From Plutella xylostella (Eukaryota; Arthropoda; Insecta; Lepidoptera; Plutellidae): a DNA stretch of 64,000 nucleotides. The notes below the pieces were generated by a model that searched no databases, was not told where the DNA came from, and saw only the letters and a list, made by a program, of their open reading frames with translations. Within the stretch, counting starts at the first letter, position 1, and each line of letters starts with the position of its first letter. The stretch covers positions 496,001-560,000 of the forward strand of contig NC_064000.1 in NCBI RefSeq assembly GCF_932276165.1. Direction: 5' to 3'. Of the stretch, positions 1-14,300 are shown in pieces. Made by a program: the position numbers and the translations under genes.

Positions 1-338
1 TTGTTAGTGACTGACTAAAAATTGTAAGGCGGGTTCTAAAAAAAACTTTAATGTTTCTTAAGAAGCATCTTGTACTGTAAAGGCTGTTAATTATAGTTAT
101 CAGTCCGTAATCGTCCAATGCTAGACATAGGTATTTCTAAAGGAATGCCACAAGACTATTCTCGGCCTTCCTCATACAATCCATACCGTCCACCTGTCTA
201 AGTTTGTTGTCCAGCGTACTCACACTACGTTTATAATATTAGCTTCAATATTTTTTTGCGTAATATTCTAGGAACAAAGATATTTTTTATGAAATAAAGA
301 AATTCTCAAATCTTACTCAACACATTTCACACCCACAG

Positions 339-602
339 GGCTACTACCAAAAACTAGCACTCTCCCAGTACGGGTCTCGAGCGTTCGAGCAAGTGTTCGC
401 GAGCTGCACCGTGGAACAGCGAGTCAAGATCATGACGGAGATGGCGGACAAGAGCAACCTCCTCAACGCCTCTATGTACGGCAGGTTGCTGGCAGACAAA
501 CTGCAGTTGAAGCTGTTCCAGAGTAATGAAGAGAACTGGAAAGCGGCTGTCTGTAAGGACTGCCGGGAGGCCAAGGATACGGGGAAGAAGAAGCATAAAT
601 AA
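339..602 (+). CDS. Nop9: Probable nucleolar protein 9 (Nop9, Pumilio-like), terminal coding exon (partial)
   Basis: The exon follows a clear acceptor (cacacccacag) and stays open for 87 codons to a TAA. It begins GYYQKLALSQYGSRAFEQVF. The pattern 'YGSRAFEQVFASC ... YGRLLADKLQLKLFQ...NWKAA' fits the last Puf-type helical repeats of Nop9, a nucleolar RNA-binding protein needed for 18S rRNA maturation; the tail ends in a basic KKKHK stretch, as expected of a nucleolar protein. Only the C-terminus is present; upstream exons lie left of the window. An AATAAA hexamer (598-603) overlaps the stop codon, so the 3' UTR may be very short or use a later signal. The gene lies outside nervy and points the other way, so the two 3' ends converge with about 4.3 kb between them. 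The family call rests on remembered motif pattern; another Puf-repeat protein is possible. Confidence 0.55.
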   Translation, partial: GYYQKLALSQYGSRAFEQVFASCTVEQRVKIMTEMADKSNLLNASMYGRLLADKLQLKLFQSNEENWKAAVCKDCREAKDTGKKKHK

Positions 603-603
603 A

Positions 604-3600
604 TGACTTTTTAATGGATTTTTGGTGTTTGTATTGTTTATCCGTGAAAAATAACAAAGTACATTTGGAAGTTGGATGGCCAATTGCATTGTTAGTTGTG
701 TTGTCGCTGCCACTAGGTGGCGCTGGGAGTCAGATAATATGGTATTCTGCAGAAATCGGATTCTGTAAAATAAGGGACGAATTATAAAACAAGATCATCA
801 TCAGCTCTTGTGTTGTCTTATCTCATCGATCCCTCTCCACAATACTTCAGAACTGCCTAATCTACTTCTTGAATGTCTACCTATGTCTGAAATGTACAAT
901 TCTCTCCACTGGATAATTCCATTTACCTACAGTCTGTGCTACAGGGTACATGTCAGTAAACACGTCCATCAACCGTCGTGTGCTTTGAGCTAACCGACTG
1001 AACCCAATCAAAGTTTCCACCTCATCTGGTCCGGAAAGCTGAAACGTTAACCCAACTTTGATCTTTCTTATTTCATAGTAACATAACAAAGCGCAGACAT
1101 CTGCCAGCCTAGTAAACACACGCCTTTGTAATCAAAAGATTCAAAGAGAAGCCCACGGGCCGGCTCGGTCTTGTAACGGGAGTGACGTCCGCCGCGCTCG
1201 GCGGGTGACAGCAAAGTGGACTTTCGCGTTCCAAATTTGAATTGAAATTTGTTTGTTTCCTAAAATTCGCCGCAGGCCAGTAGTAACTAGGCTGCTTTTA
1301 CCTGAAATATTGTTAAGATAATGTCGGTAAGCCACTGTTTTATCTAACTCCTGCCCGCGTAACTACTAGGTTTGGTACCTACATACCTATATGGCACATC
1401 AAAAAGGAAAACCCTTACCACAAGTATCCTAGCAACCTAGCATTCTAAAGTCTAGAATACCTATTTTACTAGGTACTTCATTAGGTAGGTATAAGTACTT
1501 CAGTTGCAGCATATAAAAAGCTACAACTATACATCTAATCGTACCTACAGTTTGAGGCACAATGCTAGACAGTTATTTTCTATCTAGATAGAACCAAGGG
1601 TACCTACCTATTAGGCTGTTCAGAGATTTTAAATTTCGTCCTGTCTGTCCATCACCCAGACCCATTTTCGAATGTGGGACCGCAGTCGAGGCTCTAATGG
1701 AGCCATCACTCGCAGGACGCTAAAAAATCGAACACGATTTGTATCCAATTAAAAAGCTTTGGAATAGCCAGTGAGAATATGTTGCAGGCAGTGCGCCAGC
1801 TGCAAGGAGATTGGGGCAAATCAAAACAAAGATTGTGACGACTACGATAAGTTTAGTAGTAAGAGATCCTTGATCATGGGGAAGTACAAAACAAAGATTG
1901 TCATGACTTCGATAAGTAAAAAGAGTTCGTAGGTAGACCTAGTACCTACCTTCTTTCGTCCAGCGCATCTGGGCAGTCAGCGACTAACAACGTATCTGAA
2001 GGGGTGGTACTTTCACCATAATCAACCCTCGAGCGCCCCATGCATACGCATTTAATTCTTACGTTTGTGCTCATGGTTTTTCACTCTCATAAAATAAAAT
2101 CTAATGTTATTAAACGTTTCATTAATAATACTTACGAGAGATATTACAGTGTTTACGTGGCTGTCTCCGGTATCAAAACTAGTCAGAAATAGGTAAGTAC
2201 GCGACCACTAACCACCTATCTGTAAGTTCCTACACTGCCTCCAATTTAATAGCATGCATTTCCGTCACCGAATTGGTCGGTCACAGTTGGACACAATCAA
2301 TTAATTCGGGCCTCTAGTGGCGCCCTCTCGTGCCCGTCGTGGGACGCCCTCGCCGAGAGTAGTCTGCGGTGATGGAAAACGTTGCCGGGTGACCATGCGT
2401 TGGGGGAATTTGGTAGGAACTTAATGTGTAATACATTAAGTATAAGATGCCACCTTGCCACTAAGGATGAACTATGTCACATGCAGTCATACCCCATGCA
2501 TAGATAACTACGTATTGATGATGGTAATTAATGATGATAAATGGGACAGTTACCATCTCTCAGATGATTTTGTGAGTTGTCCTATCTTGTGTTGGGTGTC
2601 CCAGTCACCACAATTAAGCCGTAGTATCCATTAACATAATTATAGTTTAACAAAAGGTACTTTGTTATAAAAATAACTACCTAGTTACTTAGTAAAATAT
2701 TAAAAATTCTGAATCTACGGATAAGATCGAACCATCTACAACGCGAAATTCCCAGAATTCCTTACAAAAGACATTCCTCATGGTCACCCTACCCCTCGTC
2801 ACACGTCACGCCCAGGCGCGAGGCGGGCGGGCGCGGGGCGCGGGGGGCGGGCGGGCGACAACAAAAGTACTCCTCGCTGAAAACTGTCCACTCGGTCATC
2901 TTACGAACTAGGAGGACCTAGTGACGGGACTTCACAGGACTGTGGTCTGTGCTGGGCAGTTTCTATAGGATAGTTTAGGCTGGATTAGCTTTGTTGAGGT
3001 GTTTGAAGCATAGCCCACGTTTTTGAGGGTGCTAAATATTTATGTACATACTTAAGTAACTACTTGATTCCAGGGAATAATTACGAAACTATATTATTTA
3101 TACGTATATTATGTTTCCGATATACTTAGGTACCTGTCAGATGTAAATTAACTTTTCGAATTCATTGATATAATTAGGTACCTACTTAACTAGTTATTTA
3201 AGGTGTTCCCTTTGTATGATTCGTATTTCATTTATATATACTTAGTTGGATAAGTACAGGTAGCAATACTCACAATTATCTGCATTACCCTGGGGTCTAG
3301 CCGAAAACAAGCCCTATGGCCTACCATAGTTTCAGCACCGGGAAGCAACACTCACGCTCATTTTAAGTATTACTTTTTACTTATTTTCTTTACTTTACTT
3401 ATGTTCTTTCTGTGTTTGAAATAGTTACTTAATATATATGAATTTTCTTTCTTTTTTTCGTTCTATTATGTTTGTTTGTTGCTGACTGCCTTCAATAGTT
3501 TCTTTTCGTAGAACTAACAGGAGTGAACCTTTGCTTTGTTCACAATTTTTGACAAAAATAATGGTACACAACACACATAATAAGTACTTCGAAGGGTAAG

Positions 3601-4795
3601 TACACACTCAGATTAATATTCTCGCCATGTAAGTACTTACTCCATGTACCACAGTCATGACTCCCTGAATGTTTCAGCTAAAGTTGTTGCTTCACTAAGG
3701 GGGTTCTTGGGTGAATTAAAAGTTACAGTAAGATTTAACACGTCATTTATTAATTCTAATCAAGAAGAATGAACTGTAGGTTTGCCAAATTTTATATGAA
3801 TATACATTAAGTTATTAACTACTTATATTATTTAATATTAGATACACTTACGGATTTTAGTTAAGAATCAATTTAATTTAATCTTTTTTATTTTAATTTT
3901 ATCATACTACTTTCATAATATATTAAATTTTATTTTACAACTTAAAATAGTATTGCACAACATTACAATGGAAAAAACGTTTAATTTGAATATTTATACA
4001 TTTGTACACTTATACATAAAATATTTATACACGTAAACAATAATTTAGTTACAATCTTAAAGAATTAAATACTTAGTAGGTACTTACTTAAATTTACAGT
4101 GAGAAATGTATGATTATGAAGATCTGAATACAATTATAGTTCTGTAAGTACATTATGTACTCTTTTGAAAACATGTAAAAATCCCAGTGATAACCTGATA
4201 ACAAACAAATACCTAAGTAGGTACTTACAGAAATATAGGTAGGTACATTCGAGCAAGTCGTTTTCTAACTGTGACGCTATAATATTTATTATTGGTAAAA
4301 GTACTTAGGTACTGCACATTAGATATATACTTATTCTAAAAGTTATGTACAGAGAACCACATTTACCATAGTTAGCCAATTTCTCCATTGTCGGTTATCT
4401 AACCGACAGGGATTGATTTATAAATTAAAAGTCATCTCCATATAACATTCATGACAGATGTGTCAAAAGTAAACCACTACCCCCGAGTTAGGTATGCTCT
4501 AATCGACTATGGAGAAATTGGCACTTAGTATTTAAATAATCCATCTTCTTATCACACAGTTTTTGAAGTTCTGACTAATATCTCACTTACAGGATCTTTG
4601 GTCTATAGCTCTAGCAATTAAATAAAACGCCTAGTTTTATATTCTTTTCTTACATGTCTTTTGCATCATTACCCGTGTATTTTTCAGTTATAAATCCTAT
4701 CTTAGGATAGGTTTCATAAATACAATATTAAGACTAGGCTCTTTCTTACAGCAGTAGACCAGTAAGTAGAGAAATGCTATGGATAAGTACCCATG
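604..4795. other. Gene-free stretch between Nop9 and nervy 3' ends
   Basis: I see no supported gene in this stretch. It is AT-rich lepidopteran intergenic DNA with frequent short GTAGGTACCTA motifs. A very GC-rich, G-run-containing block lies at about 2810-2865 (gcgggcgggcgcggggcgcg). No exon with good splice sites and an open frame is attached to it. Confidence 0.5.
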
Positions 4796-4801
4796 TTTAT
4801 T
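4796..4801 (-). promoter_or_regulatory. Candidate polyadenylation signal of nervy
   Basis: An AATAAA hexamer on the minus strand lies 133 nt beyond the nervy stop codon, a plausible distance for a short 3' UTR. Confidence 0.4.
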
Positions 4802-4933
4802 AAAAAATACACCCGTCACGAGCTAAAGTACAATGCCTTAGCTTTACAAATGAAACGACCAGCGGATCACGATCACGATCTATCTCCGAATCTTGCGGGG
4901 AAGCCTGACACACGCGGACTCCTTCCCGAGGCG

Positions 4934-5329
4934 TCATTTTTTCCCCCCGACCCCCCCTATCATGCCCTGGGCACTCGACAAGCTCGCCAGAGCTATCCGC
5001 TCACTATTCGTCGATGACAGCGTCCTCTCCTGAGTATTAGACAGCATTCTCTCAGCTGTATTCAGCGTCGACAACGACAGACGACTGTCATTGGTCGGGA
5101 GCGGCAGTCGCTCTGACGCAGCCGCCACCTGATTGGTCGGAATGCGATCCGGCACCGGCGGATGTCGCTCGGCATTGGCTGGGTGCCTGTCGGCGGGTGC
5201 CGGATGTCTGTCGCTAATGGTTCCCGGTAGCGGGGTGGTGGATCGCGTCAGGGTTTTGCCCAATGAGGTGGTGGCTGGAGGGGACGTCGTGAGGAGAGCT
5301 GACGGCTTCTGATCGCGGCCACTGCATAC
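4934..5329 (-). CDS. nvy: nervy coding exon 11 (C-terminal tail and stop)
   Basis: The acceptor is ttccttttccag before GTATGC, and the stop is TGA at 4934. It starts V443-C444, which supplies the eighth MYND ligand, then a 129-residue low-complexity tail rich in Ser, Thr, Pro and Arg. The tail has a repeated RHP motif (DRHPAPADRHPANAERHPPV) and ends in GKK. Tails after MYND are poorly conserved in this family. Confidence 0.85.
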   Translation of the reverse strand, partial: VCSGRDQKPSALLTTSPPATTSLGKTLTRSTTPLPGTISDRHPAPADRHPANAERHPPVPDRIPTNQVAAASERLPLPTNDSRLSLSTLNTAERMLSNTQERTLSSTNSERIALASLSSAQGMIGGVGGKK

Positions 5330-8300
5330 CTGGAAAAGGAATAAGGATATCACTAGCCGTTCAGAACCAGAAGTATTATAGTTATGGAGTATTACAGAAG
5401 CGTTCTAAATAGTTACATACATTAGTAGAAACCTAATAATTAGAACCTTCATGTAGAAGACGGCAAACATCCTATTGTGTGTGTTAACTTGTGAAACATA
5501 ACATAGATATGTGAAGTTTAAGTAGGTAGTTAGGTACCCAACGTAAGTACCTTGTACTTACGAGAATTATACTTTACTGAAGTTGATGTGAATTTTAGAA
5601 CTATGACGTTTTCTTGGAGTACCTAAGTATATTTACAGCGCCTAAAAAATCTCAATCTCTCGCTTGTGCTTTATTTACTTAGCAGATCTCACATCTCCTA
5701 GTTAGCTATAATTTCAACTGCCAAGTTAGCCATAAGTAAGTAATTTCAACTTCCATTGGCACTTCAAGGTACCAGGAGTCCATAAACCCTAGTAGATTAC
5801 CTGGTGGTGGTTCTCCCAGTCCTTGTGTTGGCAGAAGGCGCCGCAGTAGCGCGCCGCGTTGCACCCCGAGCACGTCTCCTGCGCCTTGCGCCCGCAGTTC
5901 CAGCAGCACTGCGGAGTACCAGGGGGTTATGGGTGTTGAAGGGTTATGCATACGTACAGGGAGGGTTAATAGGGGAAATATGACCGAAAAGATAGGAGAT
6001 ACCACTGAGGTGTCTATTGTAGGGTTAGTAATGATGATGACGTTACCAGTGTTGCTACGTGTGAAACGATCTTATTCAATATGGAGCTGTTCTTTATTAA
6101 ACCAACTTGAAACCAACCCATGACAAAGTTTCCTCCTCTACAGGTCAAAAATCGCAATTACTTCAAATTTTAGCTAGTTTTGTCGTTCAGATTTTAGCTT
6201 GTTAGTCCTGGTTGTTAGTCGCTGACTGTCCAGGGCGTGCCGGGCGTATAAATATCTCCTCAAACATCACTCGAAGTTCTTGCCTGATATGTCTCTCGAG
6301 AAGACCCTACCATGGTTACAGACTCACATTCTGCTGGTTGTTGGGGCTGAGCTCGGGGCCGGGTTCCGGGCGGTCGTGCAGGCGCTCCTGCTTGCCTCTC
6401 TCCGCGGCCACCAGCTCCAGCGCCTTCGTCACGAGGAGACCCTCATCATCAGCCTAGTTATAGCAGTCCAGTGCTGGAAGTAGGCTTCTCCCAAAGCACG
6501 CCACTGGATGCGATCTATAGCTTTCCGCATCCAATCATAACCAGCCGCCTTTCGCAATTCGTCACCCCATCTAGCCAGAGGGCGTCCCTCACTACGTTTG
6601 CCTAGTCAAGGAGACCCTACTGCAATAGTAAGAGCCACTCACATTCTGCTGGTTGTTGGGGCTGAGCTCGGGGCCGGGCTCCGGGCGGTCGTGCAGGCGC
6701 TCCTGCTTGCCCCTCTCCGCCGCCACCAGCTCCAGCGCCTTCGCCTCCGCCGCGCCCACCGCGCGCTGTAGTTCTACTAGCGCTTGGCGCTTCACCTGAT
6801 GAAAGATTATTATATTATTATCATAGCACAAATAAACGTAGCGTAAATGGATCGTCACCGTATCGCCTGTGCGTTGCAGTACTAATGCGAAAGTTTATGA
6901 GTATTTTTTTACTCTTTCACGTGGAAACGGCTGGACTGAATTTTTATGAAATGAATGTAGTAAGCTGAGACCCTGGATTATAGGCTATTTTTATCCTTTT
7001 GTCGCTGCACGTATAATTTAAATGCAACTACTTATACCAAACATTTACTCTTGGGGTGAAGGTAAAAGAAAACATCGTGAAGAATCCTGCACTCCTAGAT
7101 CGTAGTTATATAAATATTTCCGATAGTTCTCATTGCGAATCAGCGATACTTCGGCTGATGATGAGAAAGATAAATTTACATTGGTTATGTTAAAGATTAA
7201 AGAGATTGACCTTTGCCCTGTTCACACTACTGCACTAAGTCGCCTGCCCACGATATTGTCTAAGCTGATGTTTGAACTATATTATGCTAACACTCAAATC
7301 ATGATGTGTCCACAACTCCACATGGTGTGTGCCAGTAATGCCAGTTCAAGGTCGCGAGCGGCTTGCCTATTCAATGATTTATAACGTCGTTTAGTCACAA
7401 ACCTGTATCTAACCGATGATACCTATTGATGTAAAATAAAACAAGAAAGTGATATAAAATAAAATAATACCTAGGTATTGATGTAAAATAAAATAATGGC
7501 TTTTTTCAGCAAGAAAAAGGCCTGAAACGTTAGTAATAAGTGTTACGGTTGACACAGATGTATTCACGCATCAAACTTATAACATCCCTCCGAAGTTCCG
7601 AAAGAACATACATATTACCTCCTTTTCATATCAACCCGCTAATGAACAACAATCAAACTCAGAATAAAACCCATTCGCGCGAGGTTGGATTCTGTGTAAA
7701 ATCTACCAATGATAATGTCAATAAACATCACAAATCACTATCATATAATTACGTAACCTTAAAATCTTGAAAATTTACGCACAAATTATTTGTATTCTTC
7801 CGGGTCACTATTAATTATCAACATTAGGAAATGACGGAGAGGTCTGGTCGCCCTTACACAGGTTCATCGGCTTCTAAATTACCGAGTGAACATATTCAAA
7901 TGAGCACCGATGATGGCAAACCGCATACATTAAGGTGACAATGAAATAGAGGCAATCGACCTTCACTCCTATTTGCTAAATACTAATCATAATACGAATA
8001 TTTGTGGACATTCGTCCACCCGCGGCTCGCGAGGCCGGTGAGCTTATAAAGGCGGTTGTGACACATTCATCGTTATTGTCGTTTCGCCATCGAACATGAT
8101 GGGGAGCAGGAGCCACATCGTGGTGGCTGTCCTCTCCTTGTTCCTCATCTACTCCACGTCCATACCCTTCCAGTACCTGGACCTGCCGGGCAACTACTCG
8201 CTCCTGAACGGGACCAACCGACTCCGCCTCGGCTTCAACGAAGACGCCATCCTCAACTTCACTGGATTGACCAGCAAATATGGCTACCCAACCGAAGAGC

Positions 8301-11300
8301 ACACAGTGACCACTGAAGATGGTTACATCTTGACCTTGTTCCGGATGCTGAAGAGAGAACATTGCGGAAAACCTCTCAGGAGTCCTGTGATCCTGATGCA
8401 CGGGTTCGTGGACACAGCTGACACATTCATCATTGCTGGTCCTCGCATCGGGCTTGCGTACCTGTTGGCGGACGCGTGCTACGACGTGTGGTGCCCCAAC
8501 CACCGCGGCAGCCGCTACTCCCGCAGACACGTCACGCTAGACCCCGACACAGACGCCAAGTTCTGGAACTACACATACGACGAGCACGGCATGTTCGACC
8601 TGCCAGCTGTCACCGACTACGTCCTCGACAGCACCAAGTCCAAGAAGCTCAGCTACGTGGGACACTCGCAGGGCACTGCGGCCTTCTTCGTGCTAGCATC
8701 TACGCGCCCAGAGTACAACAAGAAGTTTAATGTCGCCGTGTGTTTAGGACCTATCGCCTGGTTCTACAACACGTACAGCCCTCTCATACGGCTGGCCGGG
8801 AAATTCACCCGGCAAATTCAGTTGTTAATGCACTACACTGGTGTTTACGAGCTGTTCGGACCGACGCAGCCGCTAGTGCATGTAGTGGAGTTCCTCTGTC
8901 AGTACATCCCTAAAGGGTTCTGTGGGACGACTGTGTTTGTGCTGGCCGGTCAGAACCCCGACAACATCGGGCAGAAGACTCTGGCGGCCATCGCCGGACA
9001 CTACCCGCGCTCCTCCTCCGCCAACAGCCTCGTGCACTTCGGGCAGATGCTGACTGTCGACAAGTTCAGACGTTTTGACTACGGGACGGAGAACATGAAA
9101 GTCTACGGGACGCCTGAGCCTCCAGAGTTCGACCTGAGTAGAGTGAAGGTCCCGGTGGCGCTGATCGCCGGCAAGCGGGACTGGTTTGTGTCCCTCAAGG
9201 ATGTGGATAGACTCAACAGGTCTCTGCCGAATGTGATCGACTACTACATCCCTCCGGAGCAGGACTGGAGCCACGGGGACTTCGTGTGGGGGGCGGGGGC
9301 GCCGCGCCGGGTCGCGCCCAAGATACTACAGTATTTAAAGAAGTATGGGTAGTGTAGAAGCGTAAATTGGCCGGGATCAAATGAGGATATTCGAAAGAAG
9401 GATTACATTCAAATGAGCCGTTTGCAGGCTCTGAAAAGATGGATAAAAATTGTAAAGCTGTAAAACGTGCGGGTGAATATTAAAACATGAAATGTTGTGA
9501 TCTTGTGATATATAAAAATATACCAAAGATATTCTATATATTTTTTAGGATTTCTGTGTCCTTTTTAGGGTTCCGTAGCCAAAATGGCAAAAACGGAACC
9601 CTTATAGTTTCGTCATGTCCGTCTGTCCGTCTGTCCGTCTGTCCGTCTGTCCGTCTGTCACAGCCGATTTACTCGGAAACTATAAGTACTACAGTGATGA
9701 AATTTGATGGGAATATGTGTTGTATGAACCGCTACAAAAATATGACACTAAATAGTAAAAAAAAGAATTGGGGGTGGGGCCCCCCATACATGTAACTGAG
9801 GGATGAAATTTTTTTTTTCGATGTACATACCCGTGTGGGGTATCAATGGAAAGGTCTTTTAAAATGATATAAAGTTTTCTAAAAACATTTTTCTTAAAGT
9901 GAACGGTTTTTGAGATATCAGCTCTCAAAGTCGTAAAAAGTATGTCCCCCCCCCCTCTATTTTTATAACTACGGGGTATAAAATTCTAAAAAAAATAGAG
10001 GTGATGCATGCTAATTAACTCTTTCAAGGATTTTTGGTTTGATCAAAGTATCTCTTATAGTTTTTGAGATAGGTTGATTTAACTGTAATATTATATTTGC
10101 TGCTACGGAACCCTTTGTGCGCGAGCCCGACTCGCACTTGGCCGGTTTTATTTAATAAATTTGTAAGTTTCATACCAGTCCTTTATTACCCACCTAAATC
10201 TAGATGACGTAACAACGTTCTTCCCAATTTTAGGTAGGTACAGACCAGGTCAATGATATCGATTCTGAAGGCGGAAATTTTAAATTTAGAGACGTCAAAA
10301 CCTTAATTTCTTTGTTTAAAATTCGACTCTATGATTGTTATCGTAAATGTCATTTTATGCCAGCAATTTTTTTAGTTTGACAGCGTTAAAATTAGAATTT
10401 CTGCCTTCAGAATCAACATCAATACCAATATAAATAAAGTGTTGTTAATTATAGGTGCCAGCTCACCTAATGCTAATTGAAGTGAATAAGTAAATAAACG
10501 ATAGCAAACAAAACTGATAAGTTACGTAACGTGTTTAAATAGGTATATAACTTTACCACACTTTTACATCTTTTTCCTGGAAGCTTGGGAATTCCAGGAT
10601 AAAATCCTGAACTTATCCAGTTTCAGGCACACAATTTCTTCCTGCTTAACATTCAGTTAAGCAGGACTTGAGCATGGACTGCAGCGCTGAAAGATACCTA
10701 AGCCCTGATTATCATACGTACACTACAATGCACAAAATTGATAAAATTGAGACGCAGTCGAGACTCGAGAAAATTACAGTCACGATGCACAGCAGAGACT
10801 TATTTATTTAGAGTTAAAACAGTAAAATTGGTGCACGTGAAGACTAAATTAGGGTAATTTTTGTAGATTATACGTATAAGACTCAATTGTATCAATTTTG
10901 TACTACTTATATGGAATCCGGGTACTAGTCACTCAGTCCTCACCTGGTTGACGGCGTCCTCGGCGCGCCTGCGCACGTCGGCCACGCGGTCCTCGGTCTG
11001 CCTCACGGCCGCCGCCATGATCTCCGCCGCCGCGCGCTTGATGTCGCAGCTGTCCGCTGGCTCCGCGCCTGGAAACACTTACATGGATTAGGGGTCATCT
11101 AACACTAGAGCTGGTCTAGGGTTTGTCACCGGGGTAAAAAGATTAGCCAGTCGAGAATGTCGTTGTTGTGGCAGCAGCAATATCATAAGTGTCATGGCAG
11201 CGCTCCGACTGCTTCCATCCACTATAGGTACCTGCTGGTTGCTACCTGTTAGTTCATAATTATCATTTGACTTTCAATTCTTGTTCCTACTTATTTACAA

Positions 11301-14300
11301 CTGCTTATAGGTAGGTGGTATGTGGTACATATTATGAGAGCAGGTATAGTTTCCACTGCATAATGCAGATTGGCTGTCAAACCACTCAAAGGGTAAACAT
11401 TTGCGGTCCGCGGTTCTAGTGTTTGCGGTTTGCTTATAGTCGACATCTGCGATCGATGGGTGCAAGTTGTTAGGTACGTAGGTATGTACTGGTTAGTACT
11501 ATACCTATCAACAAATTTTCTAGACTAAAAGTCATAGAACCATGTTTTCTCCGTATATGCGGGTGCGGGGTGCTCTCCGCGCAGCAGCACGCCTACCAGC
11601 CGGGCCGCAGCACGCGCGGCGCCGCGCGGCAGCTGCTGCGAGCCGTCACCACGCACCTGGAGGGGCGCAGGCGCGTCGCCGCCCTCTTCCTGGACCTGTC
11701 CCGCGCCTTCGACCTCGTCGACCACCGGCTCATTACCGCCAAGCTCGAGCACTATGGGGTGCGCGGATCATCGTATGATCTAGTGTCATCGTTCCTGTCA
11801 GGGCGCAGGCAGATCACAGTTGTGGGGGGTGAACAGTCGTCTCCAGGTGAAATAGGAGACCGCTCAGTGCCACAAGGCTCGAATGTTGGTAACGTCCTCT
11901 TCCTGGTGATGATGAACGACCTCCCTCATGTGACTGAGAAGGCGGAGTTTATTATGTACGCCGATGATATCTGCGCCATAGTCGCTGGTGAAACCGACCA
12001 ATCTCTCGCAGCTAATGTTGTGTACACAATGGAGGCGCTGATTAATTGGTTCACGATAAACGGCATGCAGGTCAACATCGACAAAACTAATCTCCTGTCC
12101 TTCTCGTTGCATCGCTCCGCTGCTGATTTGCCTGCGGTCATCGTCCAGGACACTGCGGTGCCGTACGACACCTGCGCCAAGTTCGTGGGGTTCCATTTCG
12201 ACACTGGGCTGCAATGGCACTATCATATTGATAGTGTCTGTGCAAAACTCAATGGCGCCTTCTACGCTATCTCACGGCTCGTCCCCACACTCTCGAGAGA
12301 AAACCTACTTAAGGCATACTATGGTTACTTCCAGAGTGCCTTAACATATGGTATAGAGCTGTGGGGGCTGGCCGCTGATCGAGAACGGCCTTTTCTCCTG
12401 CAGAAGAGGATGGTGAGGCGCATGATGCGGGCGGCCCAGGACGAGCCGGCGCGCGCCCTGTTCCTGCAGCTGGGCGTGCTCACCGCGCCCTGCCTGTACG
12501 TGCTGGAGGTGGCCAAGTACGTGCGCCAGAACCTCGCCCACTTCACCCCCCTCTCCACCACTGCGAGGCTACAGAATAGGCGGAAGAATGACCTGACACT
12601 AAACACAGCCCGCCTTGCTAAAACCGAGAAAACCGTGCATATAATGGGTCCTAAAATTTACAATAAAATCCCGGATGACATAAGGGAGTCGCAAAGCTAC
12701 TTTAGTTTTAATTGTAAGCTAAAAAAATATTTGAGCAAGAAAGCATACTACTCAGTAGACGATTATCTTAATGATAAATGTTAATAAATATTATGCTACG
12801 CATATGTTCTGACATTGTTTTTATATTATTATTATTTAATTATTTTTTTTTTTAAGTGACATTGTATTCTTGTTTACTTTATTTATATGCTTTATATGAC
12901 ATTATTTTTATATGATTTGTGACATGCCTAATTTAAGTTATGTACTTCATTATATTATTGTTAATAATAATGATATTTATGACGATGTATTAAACTGAAT
13001 AAATGAATATGAATATGAATATAAGCCCCTGAGACACTCTTTCAGCTAACTGTACTACTTTCGTAGCAGCCCTATTCCTATTACCAACGACATAATATTA
13101 TTATTTAGCAATCCATCCGTTTTGAGCTTTGAGAGATAGATTAAATACATCATATTATACGGAGGTGCTAGAGTCCGCGCCACCTGTAGTCGCTGTTTTC
13201 AACGTAGTATTATTTACTAGATACCTACCGGAAGACTTCAGCGTTGGTTTCATGGTGGCGCGGACTATACTATACGGTAGCAGCCATCATACAACACAGC
13301 TTAACACAGACAACCAATGACTCATCAAACAGCGACTCACCTCTCTGCTGCAGTATGGCGAGCGCCCGCTTGGTCTTCTCGACCATGCTGAGGATGCAGT
13401 TGAGCATGGTGTTGATGTTCCTCCACTCGTCGTCTGTCTTCAGCAGGCTCGGCCGCGCGTCGCCGAATGAGGCGTTCATTGATGAGACGTCGCGGACTGA
13501 GATGCCGCCTGCAGGGCAAGGAGGGGTTAGAGGGTTGAAGTGTGTATAATAGCTGGTCATTTGGGCTCATTTGGGAGGACATTCTGTAGGTAAGTATGTG
13601 GAACTTTTTCATCGAGAGTTTTTGAACTTTTTCATATTATAATGATTAGCTCGAGTTTGACTTGACTTGTTCAAATGAAAACCTTGGCTTTAGATTATAA
13701 AAATATGTACCTACATATAACGAGTTTTCTTTAAATATAAAACCTACCTGGGCATATTTATTTATGATATAAATTATAATTAGTCTTAGTTTCAGACTTA
13801 CGGAAATACTACACACGCTACACACGTGTAAGTATTATGCAATAGGTATAAATTATAAAACTGTTAATTAAATTTATATTTAAAGCTCAGTAAATATTTG
13901 TATTTTTATACTAAAAGTCAAGGCTTGCATACATTTCAATCATCGTAACTTTTGGTTTCGCATTTTAACTAGGCCAAGCTAGGCTACCTAGGTATATTGA
14001 CTTTTTTATCATCATATTATATCGCCGTGTAAGTATCCCCATTACCCCAGTAGTAGAGGAATCAAACATTATCGATTTTATTTTATTTTTTATTTTATTT
14101 GGAAAAACAAACAATTGTACAATGTTTAATACTAAAGAAACAAATACTTACCTTAATAAAATATATGGTAATCGTACAATCAGCACCACTTTCCACAAGT
14201 GAATCGTACAATCAGCACCGCTTTCCACAAGTGAAATCGATGTCTCCTAAGGAGCGCTTCACCCTGGACCTTCCTTCCTCGTGAGACCATTACCGGCTAG

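Noticed and set aside
7976..8530. 184-codon minus-strand ORF over the lipase start
   Set aside because: It is antisense to a lipase with full catalytic motifs and has no recognisable pattern.
8873..9274. 133-codon minus-strand ORF over the lipase end
   Set aside because: Shadow of the lipase frame.
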